NCBI GenBank assembly: GCA_015061335.1
Contig: SUWT01000003.1
Coordinates: 21,204-85,203 of the forward strand
Reading direction: 5' to 3'
Source of the DNA: Lentimicrobiaceae bacterium
Lineage (GTDB): Bacteria; Bacteroidota; Bacteroidia; Bacteroidales; F082
DNA: 64,000 nucleotides
Position numbers and translations under genes: made by a program. The notes under the pieces are model-generated. The model was given only the letters and a program-made list of their open reading frames with translations, searched no databases and was not told the DNA's origin. Below are positions 18,182-26,198 of this stretch, piece after piece (the stretch's first letter is position 1; each line of letters begins with the position of its first letter).

Positions 18182-19631
18182 AAATGTATGATTTGTTTTG
18201 TACAATATGGTTTATAATAATTTTAATTTGCGGATAATTTTTATGAAGATAATCCGCGCATTTTTGAGCGAAGAAAACGGATCTATGTTGTCCTCCTGTA
18301 CATCCGAAATTCACAAATAAATTTTTGAAATTTCTTTCCAGATAATTATTAACAGATTGGTTAACGATAGATTGAGTATAATTTATAAAGTCGTGAACTT
18401 CTTTTTTATCATAAAGAAAATCTTGAACATCCTTATCCAATCCATTTAGCTTTTTGTATTGTTCATAACGCCCTGGATTTGGCAATGCGCGGCAATCGAA
18501 CACGAAACCACCTCCGTTTCCGCTGAAATCATCAGGGATACCGCCTTTTTTGTAAGAGAAACTGTTGATGATTACTGTAAGTTTTTCATTATCAGTAGGT
18601 TTATATCTGGGCAATAAAATCTCAATTTGGTCTAATACTGATTTTAATTCTTTTAATTCGAAAGGGAAAGATATGATTTTATTTAAAGAAATAAGTTCTT
18701 TCAATGCGTATGATATACTCTCTAAGAAATGTAATTTTTTTTGTATCAGTCCTCTAAATCCATAAGCTCCAAGTACTTGCAACAATCTTAACAATATAAA
18801 TGATTTGTAATATTCGTCGAATTTTATTTTATCGAGTTGAATATATCTACTTAGTTTTTCTTTGTAATAATCGAGTAGTATTGTTTTTATTTTTTCTGGT
18901 AATTGAGCTTTTACTTGGTATAGTATAGAAACAATGTCGTATTGCAGAGGTCCTTTTCTTCCACCTTGATAATCAATAAAATATGTTTTATTGTTATTTA
19001 TTATAATATTTCTTGACTGGAAATCTCTATACATGAAGAAATCGGAAGGAGCGTTTATTAGATACTCGGCTAGTGTTTGGAAATCTGAGTTTAATCTGGT
19101 TTCATTAAAGATGATGTCATCGTGAATTTTCAAGAAATAATATTTGAAATAGTTTAAATCATTGATGATGGAATTTTTGTCGAAAGCAGGGCTTGGGTAA
19201 GCTTTTGAGTAGTCGAGGTTTTTATTTCCAAATATTTGGAAATAAACCAGATTATCGATTGCTTGTTTGTAAAGATCTACTGTTTTATCATCGAAGTTAT
19301 TATTACGAATACAGTTATTTACGTAGTCGAAAAGAGATGATTCTCCTAAGTCACTTTGAATATAGCAGGTAATATCATCATTTACTGCCAGAATTTGTGG
19401 TACGGGAAGATTGATTTTGTTAAAGTGTTCTGTAAATGATAGGAATGCGATATTTTCTTCCACATTAGTGTTATAGGTTGCGATATAACGGTTATTGTTT
19501 TCAGTAAAGATTCTGAAGTAGGAGCGAGAAGATCCTGATTTTGCCAATTCTGATATTTCTTTGACGTTTTCTTGTAAGTTATTATCAATCAATTTGATAA
19601 TGATATTCTTTATTTCTTTGATTTTATTCAT
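18168..19631 (-). CDS. AmgK-like sugar kinase fused to RapZ C-terminal domain
   Basis: Two-domain protein of 487 residues. Residues about 1-325 form an aminoglycoside-phosphotransferase fold with YRDFQSRNI (catalytic Asp and Asn; Tyr where His is common) and IDYQGGRKGPLQYD, both closely resembling AmgK, the anomeric MurNAc/GlcNAc kinase. Residues about 365-487 match the C-terminal domain of RapZ, with FDCRALPNPGRYE, GLDKDVQDFL and NFGCTGGQHRSVF. In E. coli this domain senses glucosamine-6-phosphate and binds the GlmY/GlmZ RNAs. The RapZ N-terminal P-loop ATPase is absent and effectively replaced by the kinase. It leads an overlapping three-gene chain with the nucleotidyltransferase and AddB-like gene. 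A start at 19757 is open but lies upstream of the promoter box. Confidence 0.85.
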   Translation of the reverse strand: MNKIKEIKNIIIKLIDNNLQENVKEISELAKSGSSRSYFRIFTENNNRYIATYNTNVEENIAFLSFTEHFNKINLPVPQILAVNDDITCYIQSDLGESSLFDYVNNCIRNNNFDDKTVDLYKQAIDNLVYFQIFGNKNLDYSKAYPSPAFDKNSIINDLNYFKYYFLKIHDDIIFNETRLNSDFQTLAEYLINAPSDFFMYRDFQSRNIIINNNKTYFIDYQGGRKGPLQYDIVSILYQVKAQLPEKIKTILLDYYKEKLSRYIQLDKIKFDEYYKSFILLRLLQVLGAYGFRGLIQKKLHFLESISYALKELISLNKIISFPFELKELKSVLDQIEILLPRYKPTDNEKLTVIINSFSYKKGGIPDDFSGNGGGFVFDCRALPNPGRYEQYKKLNGLDKDVQDFLYDKKEVHDFINYTQSIVNQSVNNYLERNFKNLFVNFGCTGGQHRSVFFAQKCADYLHKNYPQIKIIINHIVQNKSYIYETK

Positions 19632-19651
19632 TTCTAACAAATGTAGGTTTA

Positions 19652-19659
19652 CAAATTTA
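19652..19659 (-). promoter_or_regulatory. -7 box for the kinase-RapZ operon
   Basis: TAAATTTG on the minus strand, 21 bases before the ATG at 19631. Confidence 0.6.
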
Positions 19660-19707
19660 CGATTATTTTTTAAAGAGAATCTGATTAAGAAAATAAAAAA
19701 ATAAATG

Positions 19708-19715
19708 TAAATTTG
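19708..19715 (+). promoter_or_regulatory. -7 box for the PLP enzyme gene
   Basis: TAAATTTG, 37 bases before the ATG at 19752; divergent from 19652-19659. Confidence 0.6.
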
Positions 19716-19751
19716 CAGATTGAATTTTTGAGGATTAAAAAAATAATAGTT

Positions 19752-20933
19752 ATGCATAATGATGAAAATATGGGCTTTGGCTCAAAGGCAGTTCACGCAG
19801 GTGCCATAGATTGTTTAGGTAGTGCAGTCACACCGATTTTTCAAACATCAACATTTCGTTTCAGAGACGTAGATCATGGAGCACGATGTTTTTCTGGAGA
19901 AGAGAACGGATACATATATACTCGTATCGGGAATCCGTCAATAACAGAGTTGGAAGAAGCTGTAGCTTCGCTGGAAGGTGGTTGTGGTTCTGTTGCGGTA
20001 AGTTCAGGTATGGCTGCTGTTAATACTGTTTATATGACATTTTTATCGCAGGGTAAGCATTTGGTTGCGCATAATTCGTTGTATGGACCTTCAAGAGGAG
20101 TGATGGAGAGCATATATCCCAAATATGGGGTAGAGTCATCGTTTGTTGATGCAACTGATACTGAAAATGTTAGAAATGCAATAAAAGATAACACAGCTTT
20201 GATATATCTTGAAACTCCTGCAAACCCGACAATGGGTATTATGGATATTGAGGCTATTTGCAAGATAGCACATGAACGTAATATACCGGTTTGTGTTGAT
20301 AATACATTCTGCAGTCCTTATTTACAACAGCCTTTGGCTCTTGGAGCTGATGTGGTTCTGCACTCAATGACAAAATTTATCAATGGTCATGCTGACATTG
20401 TTGGAGGTATTGTCGTAGCAAAAGAGAAAGATATTTACACAAGATTGAGAGCCATTATGGTGAACATGGGCTTTAATATGGATCCGCATCAAGCATGGTT
20501 GACACGTAGAGGTCTTAAAACATTACCTATTCGTATTGACAGAGCACAGGAGAATGCTATTAAAGTTGCAGAATTCCTTGAGAATCATCCAAAAGTAGAA
20601 TGGGTGTTATATCCGGGATTAAAATCACATCCACAATATGAGTTGGCAAAACGTCAGATGAAAGGACCTGGTGCAATGATCACATTCTGTTTAAAAGGAG
20701 GATTAGAGGCTGGTAAGAAACTGATGAACAATGTACATCTGGCGATGTTGGCAGTATCATTGGGAGGTATAGAGACACTTATTCAACATCCTGCTAGCAT
20801 GACGCATTCTAAATTGAGCAAAGAAGCGAGAGAAAGTGCCGGTATAACAGATGGTCTGATCCGTTTCGCTGTAGGTATAGAAAATGTTGAGGATATTATA
20901 GCTGATTTAAGAGAGGCTTTAGAAAAAGCATGA
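19752..20933 (+). CDS. Cys/Met metabolism PLP-dependent enzyme (methionine or cystathionine gamma-lyase type)
   Basis: PLP fold-type I enzyme of 393 residues. The opening is GFGSKAVHAG. The phosphate-binding segment is SSGMAAVNT, followed by LETPANPTMG and VDNTFCSP. The PLP Schiff-base Lys lies in SMTKFINGHADIVGG (about Lys208). WLTRRGLKTLPIR and LGGIETLIQHPASMTHS complete the family signature. The active-site position that is Cys in classical methionine gamma-lyase (YGC) is Pro here (LYGPSRG), so cystathionine gamma-lyase or an O-acylhomoserine enzyme is equally possible. A TTG at 19713 lies inside the promoter box and is rejected as start. The gene is monocistronic. Confidence 0.88.
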   Translation: MHNDENMGFGSKAVHAGAIDCLGSAVTPIFQTSTFRFRDVDHGARCFSGEENGYIYTRIGNPSITELEEAVASLEGGCGSVAVSSGMAAVNTVYMTFLSQGKHLVAHNSLYGPSRGVMESIYPKYGVESSFVDATDTENVRNAIKDNTALIYLETPANPTMGIMDIEAICKIAHERNIPVCVDNTFCSPYLQQPLALGADVVLHSMTKFINGHADIVGGIVVAKEKDIYTRLRAIMVNMGFNMDPHQAWLTRRGLKTLPIRIDRAQENAIKVAEFLENHPKVEWVLYPGLKSHPQYELAKRQMKGPGAMITFCLKGGLEAGKKLMNNVHLAMLAVSLGGIETLIQHPASMTHSKLSKEARESAGITDGLIRFAVGIENVEDIIADLREALEKA

Positions 20934-20972
20934 TAAATAATATTTTTTTTGTATATTACATTAAATTATTTT

Positions 20973-20980
20973 TATCTTTG
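20973..20980 (+). promoter_or_regulatory. -7 box for the DUF349 gene
   Basis: TATCTTTG, 130 bases before the ATG at 21111, giving a long leader. Confidence 0.6.
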
Positions 20981-20984
20981 CAGT

Positions 20985-21110
20985 CTAATATTATGTAGTG
21001 AAAACGATTACGTAGTCATGATTAACGGTTGTTTGTGGATTGTTATTGCGTAATCAATTAGTAATCAACACCCATCGGATTCTCGCAAGAGATGATGAAT
21101 TAAAATTTTA
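20985..21110 (+). promoter_or_regulatory. Structured 5' leader of the DUF349 gene
   Basis: About 120 transcribed bases precede the start codon. GATTACG (21006-21012) can pair with CGTAATC (21049-21055). TCTC-GCAA-GAGA (21081-21092) makes a short hairpin with a GNRA tetraloop. TAATCAA occurs twice (21051-21057 and 21062-21068). No terminator-like T-run is present, so any control would act on translation or stability. No known riboswitch class is recognised. Confidence 0.35.
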
Positions 21111-23039
21111 ATGAATATGAATGTTAACGAACGTGAAGAAACTGTTAAGCTGACAGAGCCTAACAATTTACAAGAAACTGTCGAACCTAAGGTTGAAATG
21201 GCAGAGGATCAAAAGAATGTCGAAGAGATTAATCCTGTAGAAAATCAAGAAGTTGTTGCTATTGATGAGGATACGGTCAATATTGACATTGAAGATGATG
21301 AAGAAAATGAGGAGAATGAAACTGATTATGATTTCTCTAGCTGTAATAAATTGCAACTCATAGAAATTCTTGAGGAGACAGTACAAGATACGGACGTTGT
21401 CAAAATAAAGGATAAGGTTGCAGCTATTAAGTTTAATTTCCTGAGATTGTGCAAAGAAGATAGAGATCGCGAGATGGAGCAATTCATCCTCGATGGTGGT
21501 GATAAGGATTCATACGAACATGTAGAAGACCCTCTTGAGATTCGTTTCAAAGCTGCTTTTAATATTTTTAAGGATAACAAGAATAAATTCAACGATATTC
21601 TTGAAAAACAAAAGGTTGAGAATCTTCAGCAGAAAGTAGCTATTCTAGAAGAACTTAAGCAATTAATATCATCAGAGGAGACATTAAAGAAGACATACGA
21701 TGAATTCCGTAATCTCCAAGAGAGATGGAAAGAAATAGGTCAGGTTCCAGCAACAGAGATAACAAATCTTTGGAATAACTATCATTTCTTAGTAGAGAAG
21801 TTCTATGATAAAGTCAAGATCAACAGAGAACTGCGTGATTTAGATCTTAAGAAGAACTTGGAAGCCAAGATTGAGTTATGTGAAAAGACTGAAGAGTTGC
21901 TTCTTGAGAAATCAGTTACCAAAGCATTCAAGTTATTACAGAAATATCATGATGAATGGAAAGAGATAGGACCTGTTCCTCAAGATAAAAAGGATGAGAT
22001 TTGGGAACGTTTCAAGAATACTACAGACAAGATCAATCAAATTCGTCGTGATCATTATTCAAAGATTCAAGATGATCAACAGGCTAATTATGATGCTAAA
22101 CTAGCTATTTGTGAGAAGATGGAAGAACTTCTTAATGATAATATCAATAGCATTGGTGCATGGCAAAAGAAATCTGTTGATGTTAATGAACTCTTCAAGG
22201 TATGGAAGACTATCGGTCCTGCACAGAAGAAGCAAAACGATGAAATTTGGAATCGTTTCAAAGGTTCTATGGACAAATTCTTTGAGACAAAGAAAGAGTT
22301 CTTCAGCAGATTGAAGGAGCAACAGATAGATAATTATAACAGAAAGTTACAACTATGTGTTGAAGTTGAAGCTTTGATGGAAAGTAAAGAATGGAAGAAA
22401 TCTACTGATTATATCAAGAAACTTCAAGAGGAATGGAAGAAGATAGGTCCTGTTCCAAAACGTCATTCTGATAAAATCTGGAAACGTTTCCGTTCTGCTT
22501 GCGATGCGTTCTTCAAGAATAAATCAGAACATTTCAGTGGAATCAAAGGTAAGGAAGAGGAGAATCTCAAACTTAAGAAAGAACTTATTGAACGTATTCA
22601 GGCATACGAGATAAAGAAAGAGCGTTCAGAAAATATGGAAGCAATAAAAGGTTTCCAAAGAGAATGGATGTCAATAGGTTTCGTTCCTATGAAATATAAG
22701 GACTCAGTACAAGAGGAATATCGTAAGAGTATTGATGCTTTGTTCGATAAGATGAAGATTACTGAAAATGAAATATCCACATCAGAATATCGTAATATGG
22801 TTGCGGGTATGAAAGATGATCCTGATGCACGTGAAAAGGTTAGAAGAGAACGTAACACATTGACTAATAAAATTAATAAGTTACGTGAGGAAATCAATAT
22901 CTTGGAAAACAATATCGGTTTCTTCTCAAACAGTAAGCAATCAGAACTTCTTAAGGCTGAATATGAAAAGAAGATCAACAGAGCCAAGAATGATTTGAAA
23001 GTTTTAGAGGCAAAGTTAAAAATAATTAACGAACGATAA
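21111..23039 (+). CDS. DUF349 repeat coiled-coil protein
   Basis: Cytoplasmic 642-residue protein. An acidic N-terminal region (about 1-75) is followed by an alpha-helical array of DUF349 repeats. Each repeat is marked by a Trp and an IG(P/Q)VP turn: RWKEIGQVPATE, EWKEIGPVPQDK, WKTIGPAQKKQ, EWKKIGPVPKRH and EWMSIGFVP. The C-terminal 80 residues form a Lys/Glu-rich coiled coil. DUF349 proteins are widespread and mostly uncharacterised. A terminator at 23057-23090 separates it from aroC. Confidence 0.85.
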   Translation: MNMNVNEREETVKLTEPNNLQETVEPKVEMAEDQKNVEEINPVENQEVVAIDEDTVNIDIEDDEENEENETDYDFSSCNKLQLIEILEETVQDTDVVKIKDKVAAIKFNFLRLCKEDRDREMEQFILDGGDKDSYEHVEDPLEIRFKAAFNIFKDNKNKFNDILEKQKVENLQQKVAILEELKQLISSEETLKKTYDEFRNLQERWKEIGQVPATEITNLWNNYHFLVEKFYDKVKINRELRDLDLKKNLEAKIELCEKTEELLLEKSVTKAFKLLQKYHDEWKEIGPVPQDKKDEIWERFKNTTDKINQIRRDHYSKIQDDQQANYDAKLAICEKMEELLNDNINSIGAWQKKSVDVNELFKVWKTIGPAQKKQNDEIWNRFKGSMDKFFETKKEFFSRLKEQQIDNYNRKLQLCVEVEALMESKEWKKSTDYIKKLQEEWKKIGPVPKRHSDKIWKRFRSACDAFFKNKSEHFSGIKGKEEENLKLKKELIERIQAYEIKKERSENMEAIKGFQREWMSIGFVPMKYKDSVQEEYRKSIDALFDKMKITENEISTSEYRNMVAGMKDDPDAREKVRRERNTLTNKINKLREEINILENNIGFFSNSKQSELLKAEYEKKINRAKNDLKVLEAKLKIINER

Positions 23040-23056
23040 AATTTTAAAGAAAATGA

Positions 23057-23090
23057 AGTTGCACTGCAGTAATGTGGTGCAGCTTTTTTA
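23057..23090 (+). terminator. Terminator after the DUF349 gene
   Basis: AGTTGCAC pairs with GTGCAGCT (one T-G wobble), followed by TTTTTT; it lies 10 bases before the aroC start. Confidence 0.7.
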
Positions 23091-23099
23091 TTAATAGGT

Positions 23100-24104
23100 A
23101 TGGGAGCGAATACATTTGGACATAATTTTACATTAACCACCTTTGGAGAATCGCATGGAATGGCTATAGGTGGTGTTATTGATGGCTGTCCTTCAGGATT
23201 GTCTCTTGATTTTGAAGCTATCAATGAGGAACTCAGAAGAAGAAAAACATCCTCCGATGCCATAATGTCGCAACGAAAAGAGAATGATGAGCTGATCTTT
23301 ATGTCTGGAATTTTTGAAGGAAAGACTTTGGGAACACCGATAGCTTTTATGGTTGTCAATGAAGATCATCGTTCTTCAGATTATGATGATATAAAGAATA
23401 TTTTTCGTCCCTCGCATGCCGACTTCACCTATTGTAATAAATATTTCGTTCACGACTATAGGGGTGGGGGAAGAAGCTCAGCCAGAACAATGCTGCCATT
23501 TGTGGTAGCAGGTGCAATCGCAAAACAAATTATAAAAAAATATAATATCAAGATACAATCATTTATAACACAAGTAGGCGAGTATAAAAAAAATTATTTC
23601 TCTCTTGATGAAGTGAATGAGATACTTCAAAAAATAAAAAACGATAATGATACCGTCGGTGCTGCTATTCGTGTTGAAATAAACAATGTTCCTATTGGTC
23701 TTGGCGAGCCTCATTTTAGAAAATTTCAGGCTGTTCTGGCTCATGCGATATTCAGTATTAACGCTGTCAAAGGATTTGAATATGGAGAGGGCTTTAATGC
23801 AGCCTCTATGAGAGGTTCTCAGTGTAATGATTTGTTTATCAATGATGATGGAAAAATTAGAACAAAAACCAATCATTCTGGAGGTGTTTTGGGTGGTATA
23901 ACAAATGGAGAACAAATTTATTTTAATGTCGCTTTTAAACCAATACCAACGTTGATGCAAAAACAACAGACTGTAGATAAAGATGGTAATGAAATTTTTC
24001 TGAATCCTAAAGGACGACATGATGTTTGCGTTATACCTCGTGTACTTCCTGTCGTAGAGGCAATGACAGCAATGGTGTTGTTGGACTTTCTCCTTGAGAA
24101 ATAA
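23100..24104 (+). CDS. aroC: Chorismate synthase
   Basis: Last common step of aromatic amino-acid synthesis, converting EPSP to chorismate with reduced FMN. Diagnostic segments are TTFGESHGMAIGGVIDGCP, RPSHADFTY, DYRGGGRSSARTM, GIGLGEP-type IGLGEPHF, KGFEYGEGF, NHSGGVLGGI and KGRHDVCVIPR. At 334 residues it is slightly shorter than the usual 350-360, with the difference mostly in surface loops. The ATG follows the preceding terminator by 10 bases with no obvious promoter between, so some readthrough may be needed. A candidate small RNA with its own terminator follows. Confidence 0.96.
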   Translation: MGANTFGHNFTLTTFGESHGMAIGGVIDGCPSGLSLDFEAINEELRRRKTSSDAIMSQRKENDELIFMSGIFEGKTLGTPIAFMVVNEDHRSSDYDDIKNIFRPSHADFTYCNKYFVHDYRGGGRSSARTMLPFVVAGAIAKQIIKKYNIKIQSFITQVGEYKKNYFSLDEVNEILQKIKNDNDTVGAAIRVEINNVPIGLGEPHFRKFQAVLAHAIFSINAVKGFEYGEGFNAASMRGSQCNDLFINDDGKIRTKTNHSGGVLGGITNGEQIYFNVAFKPIPTLMQKQQTVDKDGNEIFLNPKGRHDVCVIPRVLPVVEAMTAMVLLDFLLEK

Positions 24105-24116
24105 ATCAATTTCGTT

Positions 24117-24326
24117 TTCGCTAAAACGTTTACTTGTTATAATTTGCCGAATACTGATTATAATCGTGACTTGCTACTGTGCGATTATATTTTTGTGCTC
24201 GGTTATTAATAATTGTGACGTAAATATCTGCTATCCCATGGCAGAAACGTTTTCATCAGCCCTTGAGAATGAATTGCTTTTTTGTTGTTTTTTTTCGATT
24301 CATATAATTCTCAAGGGCTTTTTTTT
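24117..24326 (+). ncRNA. Candidate structured RNA (6S-like rod), unassigned
   Basis: The gap after aroC folds into one nested rod. AAAACG (24123-24128) pairs with CGTTTT (24248-24253); TTTAC (24129-24133) with GTAAA (24220-24224); TTAT/AAT (24137-24143) with ATT/ATAA (24205-24212); GCCGA (24146-24150) with TCGGT (24199-24203); TATAATCG (24159-24166) with CGATTATA (24182-24189). A small CTGC/GCAG hairpin sits on the 3' side. A strong terminator ends it at 24326. A long rod with a 3'-side hairpin in its internal bubble resembles 6S RNA, but this is by shape only. No protein frame in it looks real. Confidence 0.4.
24258..24326 (+). terminator. Long-stem terminator downstream of aroC/RNA candidate
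   Basis: AGCCCTTGAGAAT (24258-24270) pairs perfectly with ATTCTCAAGGGCT (24307-24319); an inner GAATTG/CGATTC helix caps it; eight Ts follow. Confidence 0.8.
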
Positions 24327-24390
24327 GACTGTGAGCTATGGACTTTGTCGAAAAAAGTAAAATAAATTTATTATTAGTAAAAATAATTAC

Positions 24391-24398
24391 TATTTTTG
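24391..24398 (+). promoter_or_regulatory. -7 box for gltS
   Basis: TATTTTTG, 20 bases before the ATG at 24419. Confidence 0.6.
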
Positions 24399-24418
24399 TG
24401 TGTTAAAAAACGAGTATT

Positions 24419-25852
24419 ATGGATATTTTAATGACATTATGTGATGCTTCTGCGAGTCAGGAAGTTATTACATCGTTTGCAACACCAGAAGCGTGGCGTT
24501 GGTTATTACAGTTTTGCATTATCGCAATAGGTTTATTAGCGGGTAACATTTTGAGACGTAAGGTGCCTTTTCTCAGAAAGAGTTTGATACCTTCAGCATT
24601 ATTGGGTGGAGCTTTATTACTTTGTCTTAAACTCATTCCTGGAATGGATAACGTTGTCAACAAACAATCAATGGAGATTATCACATATCATGCACTCGGA
24701 TTAGGCTTCGTTGCTCTCGCATTAAAAAACAACAAGATAGAATCAAAATCCTCGACGATGACCGTCATCGAAACCGGAACTCTCACTGCAAGTACTTATT
24801 TAATTCAAGCGATTGTTGGTTTAGGAGCGACTATACTTTTGTGGTATTTTGGAAAACATATATTCTATGCCAGCGGATTGCTTCTCCCAATGGGATACGG
24901 TCAAGGTCCTGGACAGGCTCTTAACTTCGGTACTATCTATGCAGGACAAGCTAATCTTCAAGGAATAGAGTTCGCCGGTGCCGACTTCGGACTTTCCATT
25001 GCAGCTATGGGATTTATTGTCGGTAGCTTGATAGGCGTCATTTACCTAAATATCTTACGTAAGAAAGGAATTATTAGCGTTCAAGAAATGGAAGAACGTC
25101 AGACAAATACATTAGACGATTATCAAAGCGAAGACGATATTCCGGATAGCGAATCCATAGATAAGTTCTCAATCCAGATCTGTCTCGTTCTCTTGGTTTA
25201 TTTCTTCGTTTATCTCTTTGTAAACTGGATTCAGAAAATGGATCTCGGCGACTTCGGAACAAACACCTTGAAACCTATGTTATGGGGATTTAACTTCTTG
25301 TTCGGTACTTTGTTCGGTGTTATCGTTAAATGGATTATGAATAAATTTAAGAAAGTCAAACTGATGAGCCGTGAATATGCGAATAATTATCTTCTTAACC
25401 GTATCAGCGGTTTTTGTTTCGATATTATGATTGTCGCCGGTACAGCAGCTATCAGTTTCAAGAACTTGAGAGATTTCATAGTTCCTCTGATTATAGTATG
25501 CGTCTTAGGAGCCATCGCTACATTCTGGTATCTCCGCGCAGCTTCAAAACATCTTTATCCTACATATCAGAACGAAGGTTTCCTCAGCATGTTCGGTATG
25601 CTCACCGGAACAGCAAGTAACGGCATGATTCTTCTTCGTGAAATCGACCCTAAATTCGAGACTCCGGCTGCCAACAACTTGGTTTTACAAACATTCCCTG
25701 CCATTATCTTAGGATTCCCAATCATGCTCATCTTAGGATATGCACCGCAGTCGTTCCAAGCAACATTGATAACATTAGGAGTTGTTACAATTCTGTTTAT
25801 AATCATGGCAGGATTTATCTTCAGGAAGAAGATTTTTAAAAGACGAAAGTAG
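24419..25852 (+). CDS. gltS: Sodium:glutamate symporter, GltS family
   Basis: Inner-membrane Na+-coupled glutamate carrier of 477 residues with about 11-12 hydrophobic segments. The GltS family re-entrant motif GYGQGPGQA (about 160-168) is clear. A second-half counterpart with MLTGTASNGMILLREID reflects the inverted structural repeat. The charged middle loop (about 222-248) separates the two halves. Codon use in this gene is more GC-rich than in its neighbours. It is a single-gene unit with its own promoter box and terminator (25939-25971). Confidence 0.9.
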   Translation: MDILMTLCDASASQEVITSFATPEAWRWLLQFCIIAIGLLAGNILRRKVPFLRKSLIPSALLGGALLLCLKLIPGMDNVVNKQSMEIITYHALGLGFVALALKNNKIESKSSTMTVIETGTLTASTYLIQAIVGLGATILLWYFGKHIFYASGLLLPMGYGQGPGQALNFGTIYAGQANLQGIEFAGADFGLSIAAMGFIVGSLIGVIYLNILRKKGIISVQEMEERQTNTLDDYQSEDDIPDSESIDKFSIQICLVLLVYFFVYLFVNWIQKMDLGDFGTNTLKPMLWGFNFLFGTLFGVIVKWIMNKFKKVKLMSREYANNYLLNRISGFCFDIMIVAGTAAISFKNLRDFIVPLIIVCVLGAIATFWYLRAASKHLYPTYQNEGFLSMFGMLTGTASNGMILLREIDPKFETPAANNLVLQTFPAIILGFPIMLILGYAPQSFQATLITLGVVTILFIIMAGFIFRKKIFKRRK

Positions 25853-25900
25853 AGACGTATCAATGATTTCTGCAAAATATAAACAAACATTGATAAGTCT
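25853..25900. repeat. Degenerate copy of the GAGACGTGTCAATG palindrome family
   Basis: AGACGTATCAATG (25853-25865) pairs with CATTGATAAGTCT (25888-25900), one mismatch, 22-base loop. It sits directly after the gltS stop and is related to 3842-3873 and 63717-63763. Confidence 0.65.
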
Positions 25901-25938
25901 TAAATGACAAAAGTCTAAGGACTAAAGATAAAAGGAGT

Positions 25939-25971
25939 GAGGTGTCGTTGAAAAATGACGCCTCTTTTTTT
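25939..25971 (+). terminator. Terminator after gltS
   Basis: GAGGTGTCGTT pairs with AATGACGCCTC over a short loop, followed by seven Ts. Confidence 0.75.
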
Positions 25972-26198
25972 AGTGTAGAGTTTAGAGTTTAGAGTTTAGA
26001 GTGTGAGGTTGCAATAAATAACCTCTGCGATACTTTGCGCCTTTGCGAGAGAACCTTTCGACTTTCCCATTTAGACTTTAGATTTTCATCTTTAGACAAA
26101 AAAAGGACGCCATATCGCGCCCTCATAATTCCTAACTCCTCATTCCTAATTCCTAACTCCTCATTCCTAATTCCTCATTCCTAATTCCTAATTCCTAA
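25972..26198. repeat. Intergenic oligo-repeat tract
   Basis: No gene. It holds tandem TAGAGTT units (about 25976-26000), a CTTTGCGCCTTTGCGAGAG tract (about 26035-26050), TAGACTTTAGA-type words, and a cluster of about eight CCTAATTC/CCTAACTC/CCTCATT units (26125-26200). A minus-strand terminator is embedded at 26098-26122. Similar short words recur at 36965-37110. They look like decayed intergenic oligo-repeats rather than an insertion sequence or CRISPR. Confidence 0.6.
26098..26122 (-). terminator. Terminator for the pseudouridine synthase gene
   Basis: On the minus strand GGGCGC pairs with GCGTCC around a 6-base loop, followed by seven Ts; it is about 75 bases beyond the stop codon. Confidence 0.6.

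Noticed and set aside
24094..24360. An 88-residue hydrophobic reading frame between aroC and gltS
   Set aside because: It overlaps the aroC end and runs through a perfect terminator stem; the structured RNA explanation fits better, and there is no ribosome-binding context.
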